DNA from: Candidatus Gastranaerophilales bacterium
GTDB taxonomy: Bacteria; Cyanobacteriota; Vampirovibrionia; Gastranaerophilales; Gastranaerophilaceae
Assembly: GCA_944325595.1 (NCBI GenBank)
Contig: CALVAQ010000006.1
Location: 1 to 64,000, forward strand
DNA length: 64,000 bases
Direction: 5' to 3'
The translations under genes and the position numbers were made by a program. Every line of letters begins with the position of its first letter. Position 1 is the stretch's first letter. A model generated the notes under the pieces. The model was not told the origin of the DNA. It did not search any database and saw only the letters and a list, made by a program, of their open reading frames with translations. Of the stretch, positions 1 to 8,938 are shown in pieces.

Positions 1-81
1 CCTCGTTTCTTGTCAGTTGGATAGAGCCTAATTTTAAACTCACAAGCTTGCCGCTTGTTTAGCCAACTGAGCTACCGATGC
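1..81 (-). other. tRNA-like 5' half in an imperfect palindrome
   Basis: Read on the minus strand from 81, the sequence has a convincing tRNA 5' end: a GCATCGG acceptor arm followed by a TAGCTCAGTTGG D-arm. No T-loop or matching 3' acceptor follows. Instead the DNA folds back on itself, with CAGTTGG at 14-20 and CCAACTG at 63-69, and the central 17 nt form a small hairpin. It may be a decayed tRNA or two facing tRNA remnants. The window edge prevents a decision, so no amino acid is assigned. Confidence 0.35.
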
Positions 82-177
82 ACAGTACAATTTTGTAAAT
101 TATTTAAATTAAATCCACAAATTGTTATAATTATTCTATAACAAAACACACAAAAAATACCAGAAAAGGTTTTAAAT

Positions 178-1224
178 ATGAAAGCACTTATATGGAATAA
201 AAGCGGAAAAATAGAGATTGTCGACAAAAAATTTCCTGAAATTACAGAGCCTACTGATGCAATAGTCAAAGTCACAATGTCTTCGATATGTACAAGTGAC
301 TTGCACATTATCCATGGCTGTGTACCAAATGCTGTTCCAAACACAGTTTTAGGGCACGAGTTTGTCGGAGAAGTAACAAGTATAGGTTCAGAGGTAAAAA
401 ACATATCTCCTGGCGACAGGGTTAGCGCAAACTGCGAGACATTTTGCGGAGAATGTTTTTTCTGCAAGCTGGGATACATAAACAACTGCACAAAAGGAGG
501 ATGGAAGCTAGGCTGCAGCATAGACGGCTGTCAGGCAGAATATGTCAGGGTTCCGTTCGCAGATACAGGACTAACAAAAATCCCTGACAATGTTAGTTAT
601 TCAAATGCCTTATTTGCAGGAGATATATTATCAAGCGGCTATTTCGGAGCAGAGATGTGTGAAATAAAGCAAAATGACACAATAGCCGTAATTGGCTGCG
701 GACCTGTCGGGTTGTGTGCAATGCAATGTGCAAGGCTGCTTGGCGCAGGCAAGATAATCGCCCTTGATATTGATGATTCAAGACTCAGAATTGCAAAAGA
801 AAACAATCTTGCAGATATAACAATAAATCCTCAGGTCGAAGATGCAGAAAAAATCATATTCAATATTACAAAATACGGAGCGGACGGAGTAATAGAAGCG
901 GCAGGAACTGATGAAACATTCACTCTTGCCTGGACAATAGCCAGACCAAATGCCGTTGTTGCTATCGTAGCAATGTATGAAAACAATCAGATACTTCCGC
1001 TTCCCCAAATGTACGGCAAAAATCTCATATTCAAAACGGGCGGTGTAGATGCAATTCATTGCAAAAAGCTTTTGGAATACATCTCACAAGGAAAACTCAA
1101 TACAGATTTGTTGATTAGTAAAGAGGTGCCTTTAAATAACATAATTGAGGCATATCATGAATTTGAAGCAAAAAAAGAAGGTATGCTGAAAATAGCCGTT
1201 ACTCCATGGGTATACGAAAAATAG
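178..1224 (+). CDS. Zinc-dependent alcohol dehydrogenase (MDR family)
   Basis: 348 aa, the usual length for the medium-chain dehydrogenase/reductase family, which oxidises or reduces alcohols/ketones with NAD(P)(H) in the cytoplasm. Visible features: the catalytic zinc region CTSD at about residues 38-41 with GHE near 59-61; a four-cysteine structural zinc lobe (C-x-x-C-x-x-C-x7-C) near residues 90-105; and the Rossmann GCGPVG turn near 174. The N-terminal half reads most like clostridial secondary alcohol dehydrogenases, although those usually lack the structural-zinc cysteines. An AAAAGG stretch lies about 8 nt before the ATG. The gene stands alone; a TATAAT at 126-131 inside a small palindrome may be its promoter. 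The substrate cannot be read from sequence; threonine or sorbitol dehydrogenase-like activity is also possible. Confidence 0.88.
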   Translation: MKALIWNKSGKIEIVDKKFPEITEPTDAIVKVTMSSICTSDLHIIHGCVPNAVPNTVLGHEFVGEVTSIGSEVKNISPGDRVSANCETFCGECFFCKLGYINNCTKGGWKLGCSIDGCQAEYVRVPFADTGLTKIPDNVSYSNALFAGDILSSGYFGAEMCEIKQNDTIAVIGCGPVGLCAMQCARLLGAGKIIALDIDDSRLRIAKENNLADITINPQVEDAEKIIFNITKYGADGVIEAAGTDETFTLAWTIARPNAVVAIVAMYENNQILPLPQMYGKNLIFKTGGVDAIHCKKLLEYISQGKLNTDLLISKEVPLNNIIEAYHEFEAKKEGMLKIAVTPWVYEK

Positions 1225-1282
1225 TCTTATTAATAACCGGCAGACTAATATAAAATTTTAGATTTTTTCATTTAATTGTTAT

Positions 1283-1996
1283 ATGAAAAAATTAATTGCT
1301 TTACTTATTTTGCTTACAATGAGCACACCTGTATTTGCTGCAGACATTAGCTGCAACGAACAAGTTTTGTCACAACAGCATATGTTTGCACACAAAAACG
1401 CACCTTGCGACAAAGTAATTGTCACAAACCTGCGAAACATAGTTTGTAAAGGTAATGTATTCAATGTCGTTTTTGACTGTAAGCTATGGTCAGAAAAAGC
1501 AGCGGCCGGACAAAAAATTTCTTTTAGCTTTCCTGAAGCAGTTTACACACAGGAAGGCACACTCATTATACCTGCCTGCACAAAGATTTCCGCAACTATA
1601 ATAAAGATTCAAAAACAAAGAATATTCAACAAAAATGCAAGAGTATATCTGACTTTTGATTGTATAACATTTCCTGACGGCTCGACATTTTCTGTATCCG
1701 CAAGACCGTTTACAAAAGACGGAGCACTAAAAGAAGGCCCCTGGATGACTGCCGGTAAAATTGCGGGGGCAACCGTAGGTATGGGAATTGTCGGTGCAGG
1801 AGCCGGAACAGGGTTTGCATTTATACCGAATCCGGCAAAACTCGGTGCCGGATTTGCAATAGGGATTCCTGTCGGCTGCAGTGTTGGCTTGATTACAGGT
1901 CTTTTGACACCCGGGCTGAAATACCACGCAAAAGCAGGCGAAGGAATAAAGATTGTATTGTGTGATGATTTGTCGTTGAAAAAAAGCTGCCACTAA
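1283..1996 (+). CDS. Exported glycine-zipper protein of unknown function
   Basis: 237 aa. It opens with a clear Sec signal peptide: two lysines, a leucine-rich core and an AFA|AD cleavage site near residue 20. The middle section contains a 'polar set' stretch (GTLIIPACTKISATIIKI, then a phenylalanine-rich strand and PDGSTFSV). This resembles the small barrel-like domains often seen in exported proteins of Cyanobacteria and relatives. The last third is a glycine-rich hydrophobic zipper with repeated GxGxG-type spacing, which could insert in or pack against a membrane. Six cysteines remain in the predicted mature part, compatible with disulfides outside the cytoplasm. There is no strong Shine-Dalgarno sequence. 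Function is not recognised; a periplasmic or outer-membrane-associated role is inferred. Confidence 0.75.
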   Translation: MKKLIALLILLTMSTPVFAADISCNEQVLSQQHMFAHKNAPCDKVIVTNLRNIVCKGNVFNVVFDCKLWSEKAAAGQKISFSFPEAVYTQEGTLIIPACTKISATIIKIQKQRIFNKNARVYLTFDCITFPDGSTFSVSARPFTKDGALKEGPWMTAGKIAGATVGMGIVGAGAGTGFAFIPNPAKLGAGFAIGIPVGCSVGLITGLLTPGLKYHAKAGEGIKIVLCDDLSLKKSCH

Positions 1997-2073
1997 TATA
2001 ACTTTACAATTTTAGCAATTATGTTTAGTAAAAATACTTTATAAATATAGGTTAGTACTAATCAGGTAGTTTA

Positions 2074-3171
2074 ATGAATTTATCGGGAATACGACAAATA
2101 TCTTCGGCAATCACAAACAGCAGGCTTGTATATTCGACTGCGGCAAAAAGACCTGCTTTACTAGATTCATTTGCCGAACAGCTAAAAAACCCGAAAAAAT
2201 TAAAACATTGCATAGAAAAAGCACGCAAAATATCAGATAAATCAATAAACGAAACTGACCAACTTTTTGTAAATGCACTGGAATCTGAAGGCTTGAATGT
2301 ATTCTTGCTGAAAAAGCTTCCTAACGAAAGTAAAGAAGCATTTTTGAAACGGATTGAAGCAGCCGGAGATGTGGATGTATTTATCCAATCAAGAACAAAA
2401 TCACTTGACTCCGCTATGAAAAAAGCAGAAAGAAACATTGAAAAAATAAAGAATTTCGGAATAGACATTACCAACAAAGAGACACAAGAGTTATCCGACG
2501 AGGCACAATCACTTATTTATGAATTCTTATCCGAAAACAAACGGACGTACAATAAATTTATTGACAAAATAAATGATATACTTGGTTACAGATTTATCAT
2601 GAATAAAGAAACAAAAGGAAATGAAGCTGTTCTCGATAAAATATTTAAAGCTGTAGCAAAAAAACAAAAACAAAGTAATATTATCTTTGATACATTTGAA
2701 AGTTACCATGGCAACAACATAAAGCCTTATTGCAACAGCGAAACGGTGAAAAAATATTTTGGCGATGATGCAATATTCGGTGACAAGCTAAAAAATGCTG
2801 GTTATACAAGAATTAACTCTGATGCCCATATAAAAAACATAAATGCGGATGTACAGTTTGGCGGATATCACACAACTGTATGGGGTGATGTTGAACATCT
2901 CTTATACGATTTGAGACAAGGGAAAAAGCTGGATTTGTCGCACTATAATAACGGGCAAAAGAAAATTGCAAGGTCTATAATTCAAGAATACAAAAAATTA
3001 CTAAAAAATGAAAAATTAAACAATGATTATTCAGGCTATCTCACAGATGTCTGGAATTGTGCAAGAAAAGCCGAACAGCAGCACACGGCGCTAAAACTTC
3101 CAAAATTACCGCAGGGAATAAATCCCGTTCTTTCAGCAGAAAATGTACTAAAACTATATTCACCGGTTTAA
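2074..3171 (+). CDS. Uncharacterised protein, possible RelA/SpoT-like domain
   Basis: 365 aa, hydrophilic, with no signal peptide or membrane segment. The N-terminal third is charged and helical. From about residue 160 the pattern resembles a RelA/SpoT nucleotidyltransferase fold: IxDILGYRFIM (compare the 'I.DI.G.RI' strand of synthetases), then a GY turn near residue 247, then ADVQFGG, and GDVEHLLYDLRQGK (compare the 'E.QIRT...EH..Y' part of the family). This is read by eye and is weak. If true, the protein would be a small alarmone-synthetase-like or toxin-like enzyme; the canonical RFKD motif is not evident. A CAGGTAG stretch precedes the ATG. It is followed by a smaller tagged gene on the same strand and could share a transcript with it. 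Confidence 0.6.
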   Translation: MNLSGIRQISSAITNSRLVYSTAAKRPALLDSFAEQLKNPKKLKHCIEKARKISDKSINETDQLFVNALESEGLNVFLLKKLPNESKEAFLKRIEAAGDVDVFIQSRTKSLDSAMKKAERNIEKIKNFGIDITNKETQELSDEAQSLIYEFLSENKRTYNKFIDKINDILGYRFIMNKETKGNEAVLDKIFKAVAKKQKQSNIIFDTFESYHGNNIKPYCNSETVKKYFGDDAIFGDKLKNAGYTRINSDAHIKNINADVQFGGYHTTVWGDVEHLLYDLRQGKKLDLSHYNNGQKKIARSIIQEYKKLLKNEKLNNDYSGYLTDVWNCARKAEQQHTALKLPKLPQGINPVLSAENVLKLYSPV

Positions 3172-3254
3172 GAAATGTAAAAACGATATCATAAATTATG
3201 AAAAAAATTTTTTTTACGGGTATTGTATAGAATATCTCAAAGGAATGAAGATTT

Positions 3255-3623
3255 ATGAGCAAACTTTCAAATATCTCTTTTGGTGCTACACCGGAAGAAT
3301 ATATGGCAATCAGAAAAGCCTGTACTGATTTGTCAAAACGTATAAGACCGGGTGTCACTTCAAAAATGCCGGTTAATACATCAACAATGCATGACCGCTT
3401 TTTTATTTCTGCAAAACCGGAACTCAATACCGACAGATTTGATTTACAGTTAAAACTCTTCAATTACAACAAAGACGGATATTCGACAAAATCCATACAT
3501 CGAGATAGCACGGAAGGAACAAAAAGATTCTTACAAACTCCGCTCAATCAAAGAAAAATTGCCGACATATATGACAGCTTAAAAGCACTTCTTCGAAAAA
3601 TGGATTCGTCATACGGCGAATAA
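3255..3623 (+). CDS. Small tagged protein of unknown function
   Basis: 122 aa. It begins with the NISFGA form of the N-terminal signature found repeatedly in this window (Asn6 to Gly10). The rest is basic and hydrophilic, with several RDS/TKR-type clusters and no signal peptide, membrane helix or recognised domain. An AAAGGA site 10 nt before the ATG supports the start, and only this start keeps the tag. The stop lies 3 nt from the end of the convergent exonuclease gene, with no terminator between them. Confidence 0.7.
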   Translation: MSKLSNISFGATPEEYMAIRKACTDLSKRIRPGVTSKMPVNTSTMHDRFFISAKPELNTDRFDLQLKLFNYNKDGYSTKSIHRDSTEGTKRFLQTPLNQRKIADIYDSLKALLRKMDSSYGE

Positions 3624-3626
3624 AAT

Positions 3627-5366
3627 TTATTTTTCGAGCATTACTCTTTTTGATATTTCAAAAACAGGAAGGTCATTTCCTTCTTTTATGTCTTCAGGAT
3701 TTGGATTTTTCATCCATAAGTCAATAGAGTCTTTGCAAATGTAGTGTTTTGCTTTTTGTGCAATAATTTCACAGATTTCCTCTTTTGTTTTGTCTTTATA
3801 TCCATCTATATTTGCAAAACCGAGAACTTTTAAGAAATTCTTTTTCATGACATAAAAAGCATCCTGAACGCCTTTTGCACCGGATTTTTGCTGATTTTCC
3901 GGCGGATTAATTCTGTATCCCGATGGGAGTTTTAAACCGATATCCTCATCTTGAACTTCGTTTTTAAGTTTTTTTACATTTAAATCACCTATTATCGGTC
4001 TTAAATCTTCAATAGCCTGTGCAGTAAGTTTGTATCCGTCATGATAATTATCCACACTGATTGACACAGGTCTGTATGAAGTTCTGAAATTCACATTTGC
4101 ATTACAACCCTGCGCATCAAGAGGAATGTCAATATTGGGCACTTCAAAACCGTTCTGGAACAGCAATACCTCTCGCAGGGTCAACGGTTTTGTTTTGTCT
4201 TTTCTGTGGTCAGAAAGATAATATAACGAGTATTTCAGAACATCTACCGTACCTTTTACATCAGCAAATGCATCGTGAGCGTTTTCCATATTTTTAGCAA
4301 ATAAATATCTGTACTGGTTTGACAGCTTTTTTGATGCACCAACATAAGGATGTATACGCTGTACTAACAAAAACGGGTCAAGAACCTTGAAATACCGCTT
4401 TGGCTTCAGATGGTCTGCAGAGTAGCTATTGTGTTCCTTTATTGCATTGTTGAGCATCGTAATATCGAACTGCGAGTTGTATGCGACAATAATACCGTTT
4501 TTCTTGTTCAAATAGTTATTCACAAAAGGCTTCAGTACCTGTTCCATTGTAGGTGCATCATTCAAATCCGCATCATATATACCGTGAACCTTTGATGCGG
4601 CTTCGGGAATGTGCATTTCCGGATTTATCAGCCGGCTGTATCCGGAATTTTCAACAACTTTGCCGTTTTTTATTTGAATAGCACCTATTTGGATTATTTT
4701 ATCAAGCGGCTTTGTTGTGTCGTTAGTATTTGTGCCGGTAGTTTCCGTATCGAAAACAACGGCATTCAAGATAAGATTTCCTTTATCATCCGTAATCGGG
4801 ACATCGAGTGATTTGTGATGTTTTGTATCTAAAAGAGCATCCAGATTGGTAGAAAAAGACTTATCCGTATACAAATCTCTGCGCTGGGCATTTGACGGAG
4901 GTTCTTTTACTTTTCTGGAATCTATTGCGTGAGAAGTGGCAAGCGCTTTTTTTCTGTTTGTGTAATTAAACCTTTTTACCCATGTAGTCTCATATGCTTC
5001 AGCTAACGCATTTGCCTGCAAAAAGACATAAAACTCTTTAGGTGTGGCTTTTGTCCAGTCCAGCGGTTCTCTGCTTAAAAATTTCCAGCCGACTTTGTTG
5101 AAATCGTACCATTCGGCTTCACCGATTTCATTTTTCTCCATAAGTCCGAGACCTTGATATTTTTTGTTTTTTATCTTTTTTGTATAGTTATTTTCAAAAT
5201 AATCACCTTTAAAAGACGGGTTATAAAGGTATACTGCAGATGTCACATAAGGAAGCTTTATTCTTCCCGGTATAACGAGTTCCGTATCTTTTTCAGGTTT
5301 TGGCTCAGGTTTGGATGAATAGCTGCAGCAGTTGTATATATTTTTGTGTAAAGGAAGTATTTTCAT
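3627..5366 (-). CDS. Tagged DEDDh 3'-5' exonuclease (DnaQ-like), large form
   Basis: 579 aa. The middle carries a complete DEDDh exonuclease domain of the DNA polymerase III epsilon type: FDTETTG (Asp206, Glu208), YNSQFD (Asp301) and HDAFADV (His364, Asp369). It should therefore degrade or proofread nucleic acid 3'-ends with two metal ions. Two parts are not typical of DnaQ: an N-terminal region of about 200 residues containing NPSFKG at 49-54, and a C-terminal region of about 190 residues with no recognised domain. No polymerase or helicase motif is seen. It starts 1 nt after the stop of the phospholipase-D-like gene, with AAAGG before the ATG, so the two are almost certainly co-transcribed and translationally coupled. 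A DNA repair nuclease, an RNA-processing enzyme or a toxin/effector are all possible. Confidence 0.85.
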   Translation of the reverse strand: MKILPLHKNIYNCCSYSSKPEPKPEKDTELVIPGRIKLPYVTSAVYLYNPSFKGDYFENNYTKKIKNKKYQGLGLMEKNEIGEAEWYDFNKVGWKFLSREPLDWTKATPKEFYVFLQANALAEAYETTWVKRFNYTNRKKALATSHAIDSRKVKEPPSNAQRRDLYTDKSFSTNLDALLDTKHHKSLDVPITDDKGNLILNAVVFDTETTGTNTNDTTKPLDKIIQIGAIQIKNGKVVENSGYSRLINPEMHIPEAASKVHGIYDADLNDAPTMEQVLKPFVNNYLNKKNGIIVAYNSQFDITMLNNAIKEHNSYSADHLKPKRYFKVLDPFLLVQRIHPYVGASKKLSNQYRYLFAKNMENAHDAFADVKGTVDVLKYSLYYLSDHRKDKTKPLTLREVLLFQNGFEVPNIDIPLDAQGCNANVNFRTSYRPVSISVDNYHDGYKLTAQAIEDLRPIIGDLNVKKLKNEVQDEDIGLKLPSGYRINPPENQQKSGAKGVQDAFYVMKKNFLKVLGFANIDGYKDKTKEEICEIIAQKAKHYICKDSIDLWMKNPNPEDIKEGNDLPVFEISKRVMLEK

Positions 5367-5367
5367 A

Positions 5368-7344
5368 TTAACCTTTCAAGTCTAAAGTTGGGTTAACCAT
5401 TGGAGGTGCTTCATATGTTCTGTTTCTGACTTTGTCATATTCAGATTCAGAATGTTTCCAGTCTTTGTCGAATTGTCTTGTAAACACTCTTGCAAGGATT
5501 GGTTTTTCAAAGGCAATTGCAACTTCGTTGTTTCCTCTTTTATATTTTTCTTTCGCATTATTTCTGTCAAGAATAATCTTGTAATAGCCTTTGACTGTAT
5601 TCAAGTCTGAACGGTCTTTTACGGTGAATTTATATTCTTTATCCTGTAATTTTAGCGTAGTTTCACCGGATTCATTGATTTCATTGACTGCTTTTTGAAT
5701 TTTTCTTCGTCTGATTGCAACTTCTTTGTAATCAAGTCTCTTTCTGATAATAGGAGGAATACCGAGAGATTTTTCAAAGCCTTCAACTTTTTTCATGTAA
5801 CCGACAATTTCGTTGTTGATTTGCTCTGTATATTTTTCGTAGTCCTCTCGCTCGCCTTTTTTAAGGTTTTGGTTCATTGCCATTGCTGACCAGTTTGCAG
5901 AACCTATCAAAATTTCGGAATCATCAAAGACAGCCCATTTGCCGTGCATTCTTTGCACTATCTTTTCATCAGTCTTGTATTGTCTGACATCAATATTGTT
6001 TTCAACAAGTTTTTGATATGCAGTGTTACAATATGGAAATTCCTCTATTATAGACGGGTCAACAATAATTTTTGCATCCAGTTCACCATTGTGAACCCTG
6101 TCTATTATTGTTTGGATAATTTCTTTATCGGAAAGCACAAACAACTCAGCCCTTAGCTTCTTACAGGTTTTGACTTTTTCCATTACGTGTTTTCTGATAG
6201 ATTCACTGCCCTCTTCTCCAATATATGCCAGTTCTCTGGGCTTTGTGGAGAGTACTTTTATTGCTGGATTTTCAACAGGATTTCGCTCTATAATATCAAG
6301 TTTTGAAAAGTCTTTAACATCATAGCGGTTTTTGTCCTGAGGGTTGTCGTACAACTCGCCGACTATTTTCATATATTCGACATTTTCGTGTTTTATTTCT
6401 TTGTTTAGTCCTCTATAGAACCTTTGTTCGTCTTCTGTCAAAGGTCCTGCAACAATTTTTGTTTTGCCCAGTCTTTGCCATGAGAAAACCCAATCTTTGT
6501 TGAATATTTCGGTCAGAATATTGTCTACTTCAGAGTTTTTATATCCTTCTCTGGTTTCAATAGCAACACAAGCATCATGGTTTGCGCAGGAGTGTGTACC
6601 CCAGTTCATACCGCCGATAATCAGTTTTTTACCGTCAACGGCTACAAGTTTTACGTGCTGAAGAGCAGCACCGGACTGAGCAGCTCTTGGATAAGGAACA
6701 ACATCAATACCGTTTGTTTTAAGATAACGAATCATGTCCTGATTGTTGTAATGTCTGTCTCTGTCGCCGTATCCGTCAGTATACCATTTGTGAGCATCGA
6801 GAATTATTTGAACTTTGAGATTCGGATTTTCTTTTTTCTTTTTAATAATCATCGGTAAAAGGCTGTTGTGCTGTTCAAACCCGCTCACCATTTCTGCTCC
6901 GTTTGACGGCCATTTAAAACCGTCAATCGATGGGTGCTGAAACTCAAACATCTCAATTTGAATTGAGTCTTTTGCACTTTTCACATATTCAACAGCTTTG
7001 TCAAAAATCTGCTCACCGTCAATCAGTGTAGTAACATTTGTTCTGCCGACTATTGCTGTTTTTGGCGCTTCTGGTATAACCTGCGGAATGTATGCAAGAG
7101 ATTTTATATTCTGCAAGAGATAATCAGTTCTCGATAAACCGAGTTTGTTTGCATTTTCTGCAATTTTATTTGCGACAAAAAACGAAATATCATCCAAAGA
7201 AACAGGATGGTCTTTTTTGGGGGTTTTTACAACCGGTTTTGGAATTCTGTTTTGATAGGGGATTTCATCAGACTGCCTTGCTTTGAAGGTAAAGCGAATA
7301 ACATTTTTTGTATTTACTGGTGAGATGGCAAGTCCAAAACTCAT
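5368..7344 (-). CDS. Tagged phospholipase-D-like protein with two HKD motifs
   Basis: 658 aa from the ATG at 7344. Two HxK(x)4D motifs are intact: H230/K232/D237, followed by GGMNWG, and H467/K469/D474, followed by GSANWS. This is the duplicated active site of the PLD superfamily (phospholipases, cardiolipin synthases, Nuc-type nucleases). No transmembrane helix or signal peptide is visible, which argues against a standard cardiolipin synthase. The open frame extends to a TTG at 7440, but the ATG is preferred because it is preceded by GAGAG and puts the tag-like IRFTFKA at residues 16-22. It is the first gene of a pair with the DEDDh exonuclease. PLD-fold nucleases and phospholipases both occur as effectors and defence enzymes; which applies here cannot be told from sequence. 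Confidence 0.85.
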   Translation of the reverse strand: MSFGLAISPVNTKNVIRFTFKARQSDEIPYQNRIPKPVVKTPKKDHPVSLDDISFFVANKIAENANKLGLSRTDYLLQNIKSLAYIPQVIPEAPKTAIVGRTNVTTLIDGEQIFDKAVEYVKSAKDSIQIEMFEFQHPSIDGFKWPSNGAEMVSGFEQHNSLLPMIIKKKKENPNLKVQIILDAHKWYTDGYGDRDRHYNNQDMIRYLKTNGIDVVPYPRAAQSGAALQHVKLVAVDGKKLIIGGMNWGTHSCANHDACVAIETREGYKNSEVDNILTEIFNKDWVFSWQRLGKTKIVAGPLTEDEQRFYRGLNKEIKHENVEYMKIVGELYDNPQDKNRYDVKDFSKLDIIERNPVENPAIKVLSTKPRELAYIGEEGSESIRKHVMEKVKTCKKLRAELFVLSDKEIIQTIIDRVHNGELDAKIIVDPSIIEEFPYCNTAYQKLVENNIDVRQYKTDEKIVQRMHGKWAVFDDSEILIGSANWSAMAMNQNLKKGEREDYEKYTEQINNEIVGYMKKVEGFEKSLGIPPIIRKRLDYKEVAIRRRKIQKAVNEINESGETTLKLQDKEYKFTVKDRSDLNTVKGYYKIILDRNNAKEKYKRGNNEVAIAFEKPILARVFTRQFDKDWKHSESEYDKVRNRTYEAPPMVNPTLDLKG

Positions 7345-7520
7345 TGTAAGGATTCTCTCTTTGTTACCTACATCAATTATGGTGTTTATTTTAGTTCTGT
7401 GCAAGAGTTCATTACAAAAATTTAAAATATTTGTAAACAAATCTGCTCAAAGGTTTGACAGCAAACCTTATAAATATTTATATTTAATAAAGGTTGTGTT
7501 TATTAACAGGGAGATATGTT

Positions 7521-7859
7521 ATGAGTATTCAAAAAATTAATGCCGTAAGTTTTTCAGGTATCAGACTGCCGGAGTATGCCAGTGTTGCAAACGCAGACAG
7601 GTTGAAAAAATTCCTGTCAAATCAAGAAAATATCGCATTGATAAAAGATTTGGAAAACGAATACAATACAGACATCTTGATAACAAAAGATTTTAGCAAG
7701 GTAAAATTTATTCACGGAATGCACGGTGATTTGGCAAAACAAGGTGCTTCTCCGGTAAGCATTGACAATTTTGCCGATGATGCAGATTACACAAAGTTAA
7801 TGGTTTCAAATGCAGTAAACAATGTGATTAATGCATGGAAAAGACTAAGCAAATATTAA
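7521..7859 (+). CDS. Small tagged protein of unknown function
   Basis: 112 aa. The start at 7521 is chosen over an upstream in-frame start because AGGGAGA lies 7-12 nt before it and because the protein then begins MSIQKINAVSFSG, matching the tag (Asn7, Ser10, Phe11, Gly13). The remainder is a short soluble domain with no recognised motif. Its TAA overlaps the stop of the convergent EF-hand gene in a shared TTAA. Confidence 0.7.
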   Translation: MSIQKINAVSFSGIRLPEYASVANADRLKKFLSNQENIALIKDLENEYNTDILITKDFSKVKFIHGMHGDLAKQGASPVSIDNFADDADYTKLMVSNAVNNVINAWKRLSKY

Positions 7860-8722
7860 AAAGAGTCTTTAATTTCCTGTACAAATCTGTCTGCTATATA
7901 ATCTACCTTCAAATAGTTGAAATATTCATTAAATTTCTGTTTAAGCCAGCTTTCAGAGCCCTTTGCCGCATTGAAAGTCAGTTTTGTTGCTGATTTTTTG
8001 CTTTTTTCAACGTCAAAACCGGTCGGAGCTAAATCAGCGAATACATCATGTGCATCTTTATCCGGATACATTTTTGCAAATTCTCTTCCAAGCCAGTTTG
8101 CATATAAATCCTCGGTATAATCAGCTTCAGGTCTCGGGCAGTTTTCTCTTTTATCTTGATCCTGTCCTGCGCAGACTTTTTTTACAGTTTCTTCAGCACC
8201 GACTTGCATTGCTTCAAAGTTGCCAACGGCATGGAAAAACTTGTCAGAGCCTATGTATTCCATAATATCCAGTTTTAGCCAGTTAGTAAAAAGTCTCTCT
8301 CTGACTTTTGCCTGATTTAATATATTCGGTTTTCTGTCTTTATATTCTTCTGCTGAAGATATTGACCTGCCTTGTTTGCCGGTCAGAACTTCTTTAACCG
8401 TTGTCCCCTCTTTAAAAGGCTGCTCTAATCCGCTTTTTTCATACAAATCCATAAACTCTTTGAGTTCATCTTCTGTTAACACGCCTTTATACTCGTCTTT
8501 GTCGCACTGCTGCGCAATTTTGTAAGCATCTTCATTAAGCGTATCCATATGAAGCTGCATCAACAAAGGACTGTCGCTGTTGTTTTTACCCCAAAATTCC
8601 ATGAAAGCTTTATACTCTTCCGGACTGAGGGTTTTGTTTCCGTCAGTATCATATTTTTTTGCAACCGGCAGTGCTTTTTGTGAAAAACGTGCCAAATCTA
8701 CATTTATTGGATTTTGTCCCAT
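7856..8722 (-). CDS. EF-hand domain protein
   Basis: 288 aa from the ATG at 8722, which has GAGAGG 5 nt upstream; a TTG at 8734 is the less likely alternative. Residues 25-36 form a good calcium-binding loop (DTDGNKTLSPEE), and a second, weaker EF-hand-like loop starts at Asp74 (DKDEYKGVLTED), so the two make a plausible EF-hand pair. The remaining two thirds have no recognised domain but contain a Cys-x(13)-Cys stretch. No signal peptide is visible. EF-hands suggest calcium binding or sensing. No enzymatic domain is seen. It ends in a 4-nt overlap with the convergent tagged gene. Confidence 0.75.
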   Translation of the reverse strand: MGQNPINVDLARFSQKALPVAKKYDTDGNKTLSPEEYKAFMEFWGKNNSDSPLLMQLHMDTLNEDAYKIAQQCDKDEYKGVLTEDELKEFMDLYEKSGLEQPFKEGTTVKEVLTGKQGRSISSAEEYKDRKPNILNQAKVRERLFTNWLKLDIMEYIGSDKFFHAVGNFEAMQVGAEETVKKVCAGQDQDKRENCPRPEADYTEDLYANWLGREFAKMYPDKDAHDVFADLAPTGFDVEKSKKSATKLTFNAAKGSESWLKQKFNEYFNYLKVDYIADRFVQEIKDSF

Positions 8723-8938
8723 ATTTCCTCTCAATGTCTCTCTTTATATATAAAGTATATACGGAAAGAAAAATTGACAATTTTTGTTTTAATGTAAAGT
8801 TTTCGTAAATAAATTTTTGTAAAATATAAAATCGTAAACAACAAATAATTATTTTTTTCGATTTAATATTAATATGGAAGATTTTTATTACTGCATAAAA
8901 AATTAGATAAGCCCATTACCATATAAAAGGAGAGTAAT

